From Saccoglossus kowalevskii (lineage: Eukaryota > Hemichordata > Enteropneusta > Harrimaniidae), in contig NW_003142308.1 in the NCBI RefSeq assembly GCF_000003605.2, positions 157,301-211,120 on the forward strand: DNA of 53,820 nt. Direction: 5' to 3'. The notes beneath the pieces are model-generated. The model had not been told where the DNA came from and did no database searches. It worked only from the letters and a program-made list of their open reading frames with translations. Made by a program: the position numbers and the translations under genes. Position 1 is the first letter of the stretch. Each line of letters starts with the position of its first letter. Of the stretch, positions 1 to 10,859 are shown piece after piece.

Positions 1-100
1 CCCCCAAAAGGCAGTAAACTTACCTCTTCACTGAACGCATCTCCCACGTTTGATAATTACGAAACAATGGCGACGAAATGAAAGAGAGGCTGTGGGAAAA

Positions 101-396
101 CCGCGGTGAAAATATTTTCACCGCGGTGTAAATATTTCTACCGCGGTGTAAATATTTCTACCGCGGTGTAAATATTTCTACCGCGGTTTAAATATTTCTA
201 CCGCGGTTTAAATATTTCTACCGCGGTGTAAATATTTCTACCGCGGTGTAAATATTTCTACCGCGGTTTAAATATTTCTACCGCGGTTTAAATATTTCTA
301 CCGCGGTTTAAATATTTTCACCGCGGTTTAAATATTCTCACCGCGGTGTAAATATTTTCACCGCGGTTTAAATATTCTCACCGCGGTGAAAATACT
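101..396. repeat. 20-bp CCGCGG-centred tandem satellite, about 15 units
   Basis: Contiguous 20-bp units start at 101, 121, 141 and so on to 381, with no spacers and no length change. The usual unit is ccgcggtgtaaatatttcta, with G/T variation in the GTGTA/GTTTA block and TTTCTA, TTCTCA or TTTTCA ends. The core ACCGCGGT is an 8-bp palindrome, and the dyad extends imperfectly to ATATTT..ACCGCGGT..AAATAT. The last unit (381-396) degenerates. CpG-rich cores at exact 20-bp spacing stand out in AT-rich DNA. An open frame on the minus strand here is a by-product of the repeat. Confidence 0.97.
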
Positions 397-720
397 GGTG
401 AAAATGTCGAAAATTCAAAATAAAAGCAGAACAATTTTGGAGAAAATTTTGGAAATTCGAGAAAAAGCAGGAAAATACAAGTGAAAATGTCAAAAATTAG
501 AAAAATCGTCAATGGCCCTAACAAGCCACCGTAAATTTGCAATAATGTTTTCGGTATTTTCACGGTCAATATGCAAATGAACATGGTATTTCCATTAGCT
601 ACTGAACTATTTTTATTTTGTAAACGCATTTCCGTCTGCTATTTTTGTCCGGTTCAAATCGTTCAGCAACATTTTTGGAAAATTACGTGTACATGGAATA
701 CTACGATTGGGAGAACTTAA
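397..720. other. AT-rich flank of the satellite, no gene seen
   Basis: Purine-rich sequence follows the satellite. A short phrase, gtgaaaatgtc(g/a)aaaatt, occurs twice (about 399 and 481). GGTTCAAATC at about 651 resembles a tRNA B box, but no A box or cloverleaf is present. Nothing else is recognised. Confidence 0.5.
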
Positions 721-820
721 TGTATGTTGACCACCTTGACACTGGCTGAGTTTTATAAACCTTGAAGGGCTCTCGGAAGATCCACCCGCAGCCGGGACCC
801 GCAGTAAAATCAGCGATTAC

Positions 821-827
821 TATATAG
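821..827 (+). promoter_or_regulatory. candidate TATA box
   Basis: TATATAG sits about 90 bases upstream of the first ATG (918) of the small ORF that ends at 1100, inside a locally GC-richer island. Position and sequence fit a TATA element, but there is no other promoter evidence. Confidence 0.25.
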
Positions 828-875
828 AGCCGCAACCATCAATACCGTGATACCAGGAGGTTTCTGCTGGCGACG

Positions 876-1100
876 TTGCGGCGTTACTCAGTTCCAAATA
901 AAGATTACCAACGCCAAATGAGGACCATTTTAACCGGTAACCAAGACTCAATCAGTCCACAACCAACCAACCAACCAGCAATCAACATCACTCACGAAGT
1001 TGTAGCGTGCAGCTCAGCGACGACCGCTGTCGAGGGCATGTTTGCCAATGCACAATTCTGTGGAGGAACTTTTAACTTCAACATAACCTTGGTATCATAG
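876..1100 (+). CDS. small ORF, unrecognised; possible 3' exon or short gene
   Basis: The open frame runs through 876-1100 and stops at TAG. The first ATG is at 918, giving 60 residues; the upstream part of the frame has no ATG, so either the protein starts at 918 or this is a 3' exon. The region is clearly less AT-rich than its surroundings. The peptide has an NQPTNQP-like polar stretch and a C-terminal segment, FANAQFCGGTFNFNI, ending four residues before the stop. The Gly/Asn/Phe-rich tail loosely recalls short linker or amyloid-type motifs in some innate-immunity ATPases, but this is a weak resemblance, not a family assignment. A TATA-like box lies at 821. It could equally be a chance frame in a GC-rich patch. 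Confidence 0.3.
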   Translation: MRRYSVPNKDYQRQMRTILTGNQDSISPQPTNQPAINITHEVVACSSATTAVEGMFANAQFCGGTFNFNITLVS

Positions 1101-1187
1101 TCTTCCAGTTCAAGTTCTGGTTCTGTCGTGATCCCAACTAAACGTCCAGGGGTTATTCATTCAGTGACTCAGATTAGACGTCTGATT

Positions 1188-1290
1188 ATTTTAATTTCAA
1201 ACAAACAGTGACACGCGTTCTCCGGGCGCGTTTTACACTGACACGCGTTGCTGGGGCGTAACACTACATTGGCACATATTGGAGGGCAAT
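1188..1290. repeat. three degenerate ~30-bp repeats with GACACGCGTT core
   Basis: Successive units begin near 1207 (gtgacacgcgttctccgggc), 1239 (ctgacacgcgttgctggggc) and 1269 (ttggcacatattggagggca). The third is strongly diverged. The MluI-type ACGCGT core and GC content stand out from the flanks. The repeat lies just after the small ORF ending at 1100. Confidence 0.6.
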
Positions 1291-1401
1291 GTGGTTCCCC
1301 GACCTAAATTCCATACTGGTTTATTGCACGTTCTTTCTTTAATAAGGAAATAATCAAATATTGAACATATGTAATAATAGCAGAACCCCAGAATCGCTGC
1401 G

Positions 1402-1499
1402 TATGAAAGTTATTTTCACTCGAGATGCGGTGTATTCCGCTTCGCTCGTAAAAGTACGGCCGCAGGATACACCGCATCATTCGTGAAAATAACTTCATA
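1402..1499. mobile_element. 98-bp hairpin/foldback MITE-like element
   Basis: The arm at 1402-1435 (tatgaaagttattttcactc to cggtgtat) is the near-perfect reverse complement of the arm at 1467-1499, with about 30 of 33 positions matching. The GC-rich loop at 1436-1466 contains gcttcgctcg. No coding capacity is present. Open frames over it are artefacts. It is best read as a foldback non-autonomous transposon; a transcribed hairpin RNA is an alternative. Confidence 0.75.
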
Positions 1500-1509
1500 G
1501 GCAAGTAAA

Positions 1510-3225
1510 GCCACGGGGAGGGTGTGGTGTTCAGACATATTAGAATATAAGGGTACTATATCAACATAATCAACTGACCTACTCAGGCGAAAGTCAATTA
1601 GTGGATTCAAAGACTGCCATAATATTATTTTGTCATAATTCTTGAACATGCCTAATTGACCCGCGAATACCAAAGGCGAATTTGATGCTAAATTAAATTG
1701 TTCAATATAAAACTCGATTAAATAAATTGACTAAATATTATTATCGATATCTTATTATCGAAAGAAAAGCGATGTATAAATAGCGCATAAATCCTTTTTC
1801 CATTGAATTTCATATTCGTTAAACCATTGATATTGTTAGATAAAATGGTTACATTCGCAGATATTTGTAGTTTTTTTTTTCACGAACAAATGAATCTGCA
1901 CTAAAACATTAAATTTAGTTGCACAAAATGATGGAATTCAATCATTTATCGATGTAAATTCGATTTTTCCACCAGTGTGTACATACACATCAAGTATTAT
2001 TGCTGTGACAGTGATGAGCATGGCAACAATTACTGCATCACAATTCAACTGCACCAGTTTGACTGCATTATGATAACCACGTTCATATGACATCAGAATT
2101 TATTTTATGTACTTTTTCAAATATACATTTATTCCTATTTACTATGTACAATTCTTGATATCTCAGATATCCCAAATCAATCACTAATGTTTTTGTTTTA
2201 ATGGTCATTTATCATTTGCATAATTCATTGTGTCATTCGTTACTAAATCAAAAACCCACATGCACATGTAAGATTTGTTACTTGACATCAATCCACCAAT
2301 ATTGTGTGTTATTGCAATTTTTTCGAAAATGGATATTTGATATTATATCAATCGATACATATTTTGGTGAACACCTCAGCCGAAATTTTAGGTTCTTATG
2401 TAATTTGCACACCAAATCTGTAATTTAAATTGTGGTTGTGATCATAACAATACTGTCAACCAATCGTCGCAATATGTATATGCAAGTCAATGTGTACTAC
2501 TCAATTAACTAGCAGAATTTGTTTGGAGGTCGTAACTATATCATGCATAATCACGTTTTGGGGTTTGTTATGTACATTGTATAATATTAAGGGCTTTGGG
2601 TGATATCTGAATTATGTGTATTATGTGGATCACACTGATGCACACGGACGTCATATAGACATAACAAGAATTATTTTGGATTAATCCGATACATAACTAT
2701 GCATTATCGTATCTTCATATTCATATCGATTATCCCAACGATGTTTAAAGTTAATTATGTTAACTTAGCGTACAACTGAAACTTCGTGGACCTAATGTAT
2801 GTACTAGTCCTTAAATACGGGTGTAGCCAATTTCTTCAAGATTTCTTTAAAAACATAAATAGGCATTCATTTTGATTCAACGAAATCAGATACCGAGTAC
2901 ACCTACTGATGATGGGCGTCCCGAGAAAGCTGCCATTATGACTAGGGTTACAACTGCCATGCAGATAACTGCCACTATCAATGTAGTAAGTTAATTTGAG
3001 TGTACATTGTCTATGCGTATACACGGTAAATCAGCTGTTCCTCATTATTCCCAAACTAAAAACGTTCCTTCACTGTAAAAGAAATGGTGTACTAGAGCAG
3101 CTGTCAATAAATAGCGACGTCTATTGAATGGGAATGGAGCCCTGACAAACTTCACAGACAGATTTAATGTGAACAGTTAATATCAGTAACAGTGAACAGA
3201 ACGGCTCATCAGGTTGAATGTATGG
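1510..3225. other. AT-rich intergenic sequence, nothing recognised
   Basis: No homology-bearing ORF, RNA gene or clear repeat was seen. Open frames of 60-80 codons have no coding character. Confidence 0.5.
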
Positions 3226-3227
3226 AA

Positions 3228-3799
3228 AGTGGTTGTATCGGGGAATGGGTAACTCGCAAGGCTGTGAGTAGTACACTAGAATCGCTCGACATCTATACGT
3301 ACCATTTAGTCACAAAACACCAGTATTACAACATAGCCAAGCCCAGGTATTTATTGTAACTACAATCTTTACTGTATGCCTCCGGTCATAGGCTAGAACA
3401 CCCCCCCCCCTAATTTTTATAATCGACAGTGGAAATTGTTCAACCAATAGTCTTAATTATTACTTGCCATGCTTGCATTTTGACTCCACCACTGAGGGAC
3501 TCGCTCCGTAGCATCGTCATGACAACATCATCAATGCAACTTGGTGACATCCACCCCGTGAGTTATGTCTTGTTGACATGGGATGCAATTGCAAACTTAC
3601 TTCCAAAGAGATATCACATACCAGTTTGTGACAATGCACAGGCAATTATACATTTCTCTTACATTTTGTGGCTAATCTCTATTTCACAAGACCTATCTTT
3701 CAAATCTATAGCTTAACAAACGATCGTAGTTACAATAAATACCTGGCTATGTTATAATATTGGTGTATTTGTGACTGAATGGTCGAGTATCGAGCGTAT
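3228..3799. mobile_element. foldback element with ~90-bp inverted termini (family copy 1)
   Basis: The segment at 3283-3372 (from cgctcgac to tatttattgtaactacaa) is matched in reverse complement by 3714-3796, both containing ACCATT.AGTCACAAA..CACCA.TATTA and CCAGGTATTTATTGTAACTAC. The same left part and interior recur in direct orientation at 8213-8535, ending with the shared phrase gcatcgtcatgacaacatca and CAACTTGGTGACA. A pure C tract lies at about 3401-3410. No transposase frame is seen, so this is a non-autonomous element. The 95-codon open frame starting at 3429 overlaps it and has no recognisable product. Confidence 0.75.
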
Positions 3800-4048
3800 A
3801 TCTAGCCATAATTCTGGGATAATGTGGAGACGTAATTTTACTTTTTGAGAGCCAATTATGTAAGAAGTTTCTAAGACACCTTCTACTTTTAGTGGGTCAC
3901 CCGAAGCTGTGATGACTCTAGAAACTTAGGCTGCTGGGCTAGAGCGCGGAATGTGGCGGAGAGAAGGGATTTTCATGAACATATTATTATTTGCAGAACT
4001 TACTATTGCACCACTATCTAGTAAACATATAATAAATCAATCAAATGA
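3800..4048. other. short spacer, nothing recognised
   Basis: The sequence between the foldback element and the gag fragment contains no recognisable feature. Confidence 0.4.
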
Positions 4049-4530
4049 TCAAACCACCGCTTCCCGTGACTGGTTGTGGTAGTTTGAAGACCTCTGATTA
4101 CATTTAAATGCATTATGATTTTCCGAACCACAATTATAGAATGCTGGTCTAGAATTATGGTAGTGGAAAACTTGTAATTGTCGTCGTTTATATGAAGAGG
4201 GCCATTCTAAATTATCGTGGTCTGGTCTGTTGGAAAAATCACAATATTTGCTAGATCTGTGTATGCATTTTTCTGTAGCGTGACCAAACATTTGGCAATT
4301 TGAACAGTACAGAAAGATTTACGGTGGTTAGAAAATGTACCATTATTCCATCCTTGGGCATATCCGTCACCCATTTGTGCAAACATCGGAACGTATTTTA
4401 TCATGTAAGTGTTTTGTTGATACTGATGTGGCGTTACAAGTGCTCACTACATGTAACGGCTGCATCATTGATATTATTCAGTTCGTCAGCCATCATATGT
4501 CGATAAATGTACCTAACGATTTTCATTGAT
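4049..4530 (-). pseudogene. decayed gag-like fragment with CCHC zinc knuckles
   Basis: Read on the minus strand, one frame at about 4305-4264 gives a complete Cx2Cx4Hx4C zinc knuckle (CSNCQMFGHATEKC). A second knuckle-like segment, FYNCGSENHNAFKC, lies further along with its first Cys replaced by Phe. Upstream, in other frames, are a Gln/Tyr/Gly-rich linker (around 4404-4320) and a short leader containing MADELNNINDAA (around 4500). The parts are separated by at least two frame changes and a stop. CCHC knuckles plus a polar linker are typical of nucleocapsid regions of retroelement Gag, though a cellular CCHC protein cannot be excluded. No protease, reverse transcriptase or LTR is seen nearby, so this is an isolated remnant. 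Confidence 0.55.
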
Positions 4531-4539
4531 TTATTTCAC

Positions 4540-7500
4540 CACAACATTCCATTATGTATGGTCAAGTCTCTCACCCCAATGAGGAAACACGAAAAACATG
4601 TACATTAACTAAAAGATAGCCGACACGACTAGGAGGGTAACGGAAATAAACCACAGAGATTGTTATGATCTGTCTAAACGTTTTCCGTCAATTAAATATA
4701 TATTGAGGATTCATTTTACAAAACAATCATGAACATCGCATCACAATTTATATGATCACATTCATGTGCAGTGACATAATTATATATTTACCTTTGAACG
4801 TTTTGCCGGTGAGTAATTATTATGTTAATTTTTGCAAAATAGCTGAAAATGAATCAGAATTTGTTTCGGTAAGCATTCATTTCACTTGATGTTTCCGTTG
4901 TACATACCCCGTAAAATACCGCAAAATTAACCTATGGCACAATGGTGGCAAATGTATAATAATATTTATGCCAATTCGTTTTTTAAGTGAATTACTCGTG
5001 TATATAATTATACTAGTGGTAATTAGAAATGATGCAAAGAGATAAAACGTAATGATATTAACATCTTTATTTCGATCATTGAAAAACAGGACACCTTTTT
5101 GCATTTTATATAACCTGTTTAAGCTACCTATTCTCATGGATGAATTACATAAAATAAACGGACGATTTAGCATTTGGTAAATAATACTCTTGCTGGAGAA
5201 TCAATATGGTAGAATACATATACTGATACAATGTTCAACTCTCAGAAATGATAGATATAAAAAACTGTCAATTGCATTCTCCGTCTTTTGCGGAGCTCGT
5301 TTATTTGTTAGTTTAGAATTACACTTTACTCTAGTTTAACAGCCCACATACATATACATATGACAGTTTCCATCTTTCCTACGTACAATGCATTTGTCTT
5401 GTTGCAACAAGACGAATCTAAGTCTTTTAAAATTTCAATTGTGAAATGATGGCCTGAAGGTAAACGTTTCGTGGCAGCGACTTTACGGATAGAACCGCTT
5501 CAAATTTCCTCAGATATTAAACTAATACATTTAACATAAAATGTGATTAGACAAAAATAACAAGTTAGTTATGTTGTTGTTGTTATTATTACCTCTAAGT
5601 AACTGTATGTTTTTGTCTGCTTGAACATAATCTGAAAAGTCGCTATCATCATAACAAACTCATCGCACCATCTGGTGCCTCAATGTCGATATAATACTGA
5701 TAATAATTGCACGAATCTTCTTTGCGTCTCTGCTTTGGGGTCACGTTCTTTACTTTAACCTGCCTTAGGGTGTCTACCTCGTTAGGGTAACATTATCCAT
5801 GATACATCAGCGTCGTAACATTGCACCATTCTTTGTACATGTGGGAGTCTTTTACATCGCGGCATATCAACAATTCCTGTATTGAATTTGAGTGCAAATA
5901 CGTAAGTGTATATCATTTATTTTTTGAATTGAAATGTTGGTAAGAAGTACTCATACATGCTCTACAGGTAAGTAAATACTGTCACTTTTTGTCGTCGTAT
6001 TTAATATGTATTATGTAAGTGTGACTGGAAAGTACATCTCAATTCATAGTTTCTGACTCTATTTCTAAATCCCATGTAGTTTACCAAACTTTAAAAGCAC
6101 ACTGTGACGAGATGAATACCATCATGTTATCGATTATAAAACCTTTTCAGAAGATGATTAAAAAAGGCTATTGTCGCTGTAACCAGTTTTAGTGTCATAT
6201 AATTAACCGATAATCGGTGACAAAATGTCACATTTCTAATCATTTGTGTGTGACACTTCAAAGGGGGCGACCGAACGCATTTTTAACATTATTTGTAATA
6301 CATGATACCGCTGGGGATGTTGTTTACTTTTTGTTGGTTCAATCTGCTACAAACATATAATTGATTAAAAAAAATGATGATTGCTGAACTCAATCTGTAA
6401 TAATAATAATAGTAATATGTCACTGACCTTTGATTTGATCGATCACATTTACTACTTAGTTTGTAATCTAACTTTGAGACTGTTTTATGGTTTGAGTTGC
6501 CTCGTTTATGAGAAAAAAAACGGATAAAGCCTGTGGCATTGCTTACAGGATCGTTATACAACTATCATTAAATTGCAATAAAGCTTTTAACTACATCAGT
6601 AAATGATACAATATTCTCTACGTGCACATATTTCCTATTTACAATGTTCATTACTGGTGCTGTAATGGTACTTCGATGTGTATTAAATATAAATAAATGA
6701 CCATTCTAAGTATTCAGAAAGTTTTCTATTTAACAGTCAGACTATACATATGTATGACTGTGTGTCATACAAGAGATAGCTAGATAACTATACAATTTTA
6801 AGTAAAAAGTCTATATAAAAGGGTTTATTTTCAAATAATAAATTCTCCCTCATGTTGTAATATTTCATCACAGCTATAGCAGTGTTTTGAATGGCTGCTC
6901 CCTCATTCACATTGATTTGCAAAAGAGTGATTTTATTGGACAGCGATTCATCGATGTGAACGGCTGTCATTTTCGAACTTTTAATTGTATTGAGAAATCG
7001 AGACCATGTTGTATAGAGCATGCAAGGTAAGTAGGAATCAGTTTCACCATGATTCAGTAAGTTGTATCAATGTAACACTCATCAACAAAAAGGTGTCGCG
7101 TGTTTATCAAAACTGGGCGACGATTATTTAGAGTAACCAACGTCAACCATGTTTATAATGTTTATTTTGCTTACTGTAAAATAAAGTCCGATCAACCCTG
7201 ATTATTTTGTTCAGTCTGCTTCATGGTGATGTTAGTTTATATGTGTTAATTTCCAAGTTTTGAGCATGCACTGACAATGAATAACATGAGGCATGTACTT
7301 GTAGCATAATAACACAAGTGTAAATAACATTGTTATTTATGGCACTCGTATGTTTCACATTTCACTGTGCGACAGAACATGAATAGCACTCTTGCTAATG
7401 CCCTTACTATGCCCTGTAGTAATACTGTATTAAAATATACCAGCATTTCAATTGCCTAAATACCTCGTTGTGATTGGACGAGGTTTTTTTGTAAATGCGG

Positions 7501-8140
7501 TTAAATAGACCAAAGTTGTAAGAAATAGATCTCATTTGTGAATAATACACAAAATTTGCAAATCTTTCTGTCGACAATATTATTTGGCATTTCAAACATA
7601 GCGCGAAATAAAATAAATTGTGGTCTTTAGGCATGGTATTTTGGGTGAAAAAGAGAAGCGTGGGGACTATTTGTTAGAGGCGATGTATTAGGCATAATGG
7701 GGAGATTATGTATGATTTGATGGCTGATATCAACACGATATTAACGTATAACAGGAAGCCATGACAGATTTGGGAACTTCAAATTCACGCAAATATCAAC
7801 AATTCCCCAAAGAGGGCGCTATAACACCAAATTACACGAAATAAGATCTTGTGTAACATTGAGACCATAATTACACACACGACGACAAAAACGGTTTCCG
7901 TCAGCAGCGTTGTCATCCCTGGAAAGTGTTCTACGTTTTTCGTGTAAGTAGATGTTCGTATTCAAGGGATTTGTCCACACAAAAACGACAATTTCGGCAG
8001 ATTTAGCGATTAGCTAATTAGCGATTGGCTTAATAATACCCGCAACGGATCGTTTTGCTGTGAAAGATTGGTAATTCTTACTGATTTGCAGGAATCTAAA
8101 AAACGCGTTTCACAACTTGTCTCTTTCTTTAGTTTTATGC
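4540..8140. other. AT-rich intergenic sequence, nothing recognised
   Basis: Only low-coding-potential frames under 100 codons are present, with short AT-rich simple sequence (an aataataataatag run near 6400). A donor-like GTAAGT near 7944 has no convincing exon before it. No RNA gene was seen. Confidence 0.5.
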
Positions 8141-8144
8141 GGTA

Positions 8145-8161
8145 TTCAAGATGGCGGCCCC
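8145..8161 (+). promoter_or_regulatory. YY1-like motif TTCAAGATGGCGGCC
   Basis: The strong YY1 consensus (AAGATGGCGGC) occurs just upstream of the second foldback-family copy. The reverse-orientation form GGCGCCATCTTGAA appears near 35651. In animals such sites often sit at transcription starts or in transposon promoters. No transcript can be tied to it here. Confidence 0.35.
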
Positions 8162-8212
8162 CATATAATAAATATCGCATTTATTTTATTATCACCTGTG
8201 CGTTACGTGATT

Positions 8213-8535
8213 GTGGCTGTATCGGGGAAAGGGTTACTTGCAAGGCAGTGAGTAGTACACCAGGATCGCTCGACACTTATAGGCACCATTCAGCCTAAGT
8301 CACAAAGACACCAGTAGTATAATACAGCCAGGTATTTATTGTAACTACAAGAGTTACCGTGTGCCCCGTTTCTCTTCCAACTTATTACGCTAGAATTTTA
8401 TAAACGACAGTGTTAATTGTTCAGCCAATACTCGTAATACTTTGCATGCGTTTTCATAGCTGTATTTGCACTCCACCACTGAGGGCGTCGCCCATAGCAT
8501 CGTCATGACAACATCAATGCAACTTGGTGACAGGA
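8213..8535 (+). mobile_element. foldback-family element, copy 2, right end missing
   Basis: This is a direct-orientation copy of 3228-3555, sharing GTATCGGGGAA, GTGAGTAGTACAC, CGCTCGACA, the AGTCACAAA/CACCAGTA block, CCAGGTATTTATTGTAACTAC, CTCCACCACTGAGGG and the final catcgtcatgacaacatc phrase. The two copies diverge right after CAACTTGGTGACA. The inverted right terminus found in copy 1 is absent here. Confidence 0.7.
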
Positions 8536-10340
8536 CATTTTATTTTGGTTCAATTAATTAGAAATATAAACGTCACTGTCATGTCCAGTTGTCGAACTGC
8601 ACTGATTCTCAATGTAATTTCTTAGATACAGTACTTCTGTTCGAGAAGCTTTTAATGTTCAAGTCTTGGAAGTGATACAGACAATCTTACCGCGAATTCC
8701 AGGAAATTGCGGTTGTGGAAATATTAAAATATAGTGCATATTTCACTAAATTAGTAAATGTTTCCCTAGAGATGAAGAGCGAAATTAGAAAAAAAAACAT
8801 TGTACTATGTTCTTACTGTGTTTGTTATCGACAATATTGGAAAGACATGCTTACTATTCATTTTATGTAACTACGAGTCTATATTCCCCATCGGCAATCG
8901 CTACGTAATCATTTTATTTAGTCTTGGTAATGATTATGCTAGAGCATTAAGCATTAGTGTTGAGTTTCGCTTCAGAATGAGTATTCAGATCGCATTATAG
9001 ATGATCAATGACCAATGCTGAGAAAGATCATAAAATCTTATAGTCTGTTCCCGATAATTCCATTACTCATTTGCTTATATTATATCAGTCGACGGGACTC
9101 TGACTACAACTCAGTTCACAGTGGGCTACTAGGCTGACCAACACTTATGTAGACTCGCATAATAAAGAAATATAAGTTTTTTCTGTCATATGAGCGTTCA
9201 TTTTGTACTTGAAAATACTTGAAAAAAATTGCAGCAACAAGTATTTTGGACAGTTAATATGCTTATTATTGTCACTGAATGCAATTGGCAACAATGTCGC
9301 CACGTACTTAAAAAAATACTAAATAAATACTAAATACTAAATAAATACATATACTGTGGAAACGTTGATGAAAACCTCAACCAAGCCAAGGGGTGTCTGC
9401 TTTGATAGCACATAACACATGCTGGCAAACTATCATTTGAGTATGCATGACTTGTAGTGACGGTGTCTTTTATTAGTTCTTTTCACTGAGCTTTCCTACG
9501 CTATGAGACACGACATTTACACACGGTTGTGTGCGAGATATTGTCCACGGTAAACGGCACTAGAATCTAAATCAGTACTTGAATACAATTAGATTCCTGC
9601 TGTTCCTCTAACATGTACATTATATTCACTGCGTTAACAATAACCTAGCAGAGATTAAACCCACTTATTATCATCGACTTGTGCAAGGCGTGCCATCACT
9701 TGTAACAATATGAAATCCTTACCTAATTCCGATCATTGTGCTTTGAAGATTATGTCTTTCCCAAATTTAAAGTGGGTTGTAATGACCCTAATCTGTGACA
9801 ATATCGATTATTTGTTCCCTTACATTGTTATAATAGATATATATTTTTATCGAGTGAATTTCCATGATTGGCCAATACCCTGTGATATTTCATGCAAGCC
9901 ATGGTTATGTGGAGCATTATTGCACAGTATGATACACAGCTTGCAAAGTTATGCGCAAAACCAGTATGAATAGATGAATAAATAAATATTAATTTCAGCT
10001 ACGGTATGATATTTATGTAAGTATAAAATGAAATTTTAAAAACAATTGTGATATATACAAGACGTTGCTATTATTTTGACATACGTTAGATTTAATAAAC
10101 ACTATTACATTATCGCGGCCGGCATTGCGTAGCTTTACATAATGTTTTGTTTGTGGCGAGTTTGGTGTTTTGAGACGGGTGGTCTTCATTTCTAAATTGT
10201 TCCCATCATTCAGGAATCGCAAATACATTTTGTTTTCATTTCAAAACACAAATGTCCCTGTTTTCTGGCTGTGTGAGTACATATATATATATATATATAT
10301 GAATGTTGTAATCGCATCTGACTAGTAAACGTATCTTTTT
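8536..10340. other. AT-rich intergenic sequence with an AT microsatellite
   Basis: No recognised gene. Near 9300-9350 there is a run of ctaaataaata-type words. A pure (AT)10 tract lies at 10281-10300, immediately before the plus-strand membrane-protein pseudogene. Confidence 0.5.
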
Positions 10341-10345
10341 GACAG
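10336..10345 (+). promoter_or_regulatory. candidate 3' splice acceptor
   Basis: The pyrimidine-rich ttttt followed by GACAG at 10341-10345 lies ten bases before ATG 10355. The minus-strand paralogue has the same arrangement, a pyrimidine-rich TTGCAG just before its ATG, which supports a 5' non-coding exon upstream of a single coding exon in both. Confidence 0.4.
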
Positions 10346-10354
10346 ATACAACCA

Positions 10355-10774
10355 ATGAGCATGGGGGCGAATATGGATGAAGTCGATATGCTAACGTTAA
10401 CATTTGCAAAATCCGAAGAGACAGGAAGAAAGCAACAAATAAAGCGAGAACGCCGAAATGGCAAGCGGCGATGTCTACCTAAACTGATATCGTTTGAACC
10501 AAATATTATGTATGGTGTGATTTTACTCATTTTAGCAGCATCCTCGTTTGCACCAGCTTTTATATTTCTTGGCATAGGTCGGCAGGGTCGCTATTTCACG
10601 TACATGGTATCAACGTGTTTATAGTGGTTGGCAGTGTTTTCCTCTTAATAGGGTGTCTCAGTGGTTGGACAGGCACCTTTCTCTGCTGGCGTGCGCGACG
10701 TAAGGAATCCAGGAGACCGAGAGAATGTGTTTGTGAGCAACATAGTAGAATATGCGAATGTAGAGCTGCTATGA
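10355..10774 (+). pseudogene. two-helix membrane protein, frameshifted paralogue of 14492-14977
   Basis: The frame from ATG 10355 gives a charged N-terminus, a basic patch (KRERRNGKRR), the shared FE..IMYGV and a first membrane helix ending PAFIFLGIG. Near 10579 one base is missing relative to the minus-strand paralogue. Downstream, in the shifted frame, the second helix (GINVFIVVGSVF, then LSGWTGTFLCWRAR) is clearly homologous. Between about 10700 and 10725 a second shift restores the first frame, which ends in FVSNIVEYANVELL and TGA at 10772-10774, matching the paralogue's VTNRAQYASVEH. Without the second shift the middle frame stops at 10782. Two compensating indels fit decay, although sequencing error cannot be excluded. 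The architecture (two helices, CWRAR after the second) resembles the TMEM100-like group; that is inference. AATAAA lies at 11028-11033. Confidence 0.8.
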
Positions 10775-10816
10775 ACCCGTAGCATAAGAGCGTCTAAAAA
10801 ATGCTGTTGGTATCAG

Positions 10817-10852
10817 GACAATTGCTCCCGGACAAATGCCCCCGTAGGACAA
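10817..10852. repeat. short GGACAA(T/A)TGC(T/C)CCC repeat
   Basis: GGACAATTGCTCCC, GGACAAATGCCCCC and a truncated GGACAATCG follow one another directly after the plus-strand pseudogene. This is a small tandem motif of a kind often found near transposon ends. Its function is unknown. Confidence 0.5.
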
Positions 10853-10859
10853 TCGAAAT

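Noticed and set aside
101-396. CRISPR array
   Set aside because: The 20-bp units are contiguous with no unique spacers, and the context is animal-like DNA.
378-629. 83-codon minus-strand frame at the satellite edge
   Set aside because: It is low-complexity Phe-rich sequence from AT-rich and repeat DNA, without any domain.
648-668. tRNA gene suggested by GGTTCAAATC
   Set aside because: There is no A box, acceptor stem or cloverleaf at the right distance.
10210-10575. 121-codon minus-strand frame opposite the plus-strand membrane-protein pseudogene
   Set aside because: It is a shadow of the homologous plus-strand frame; the paralogue supports only the plus reading.
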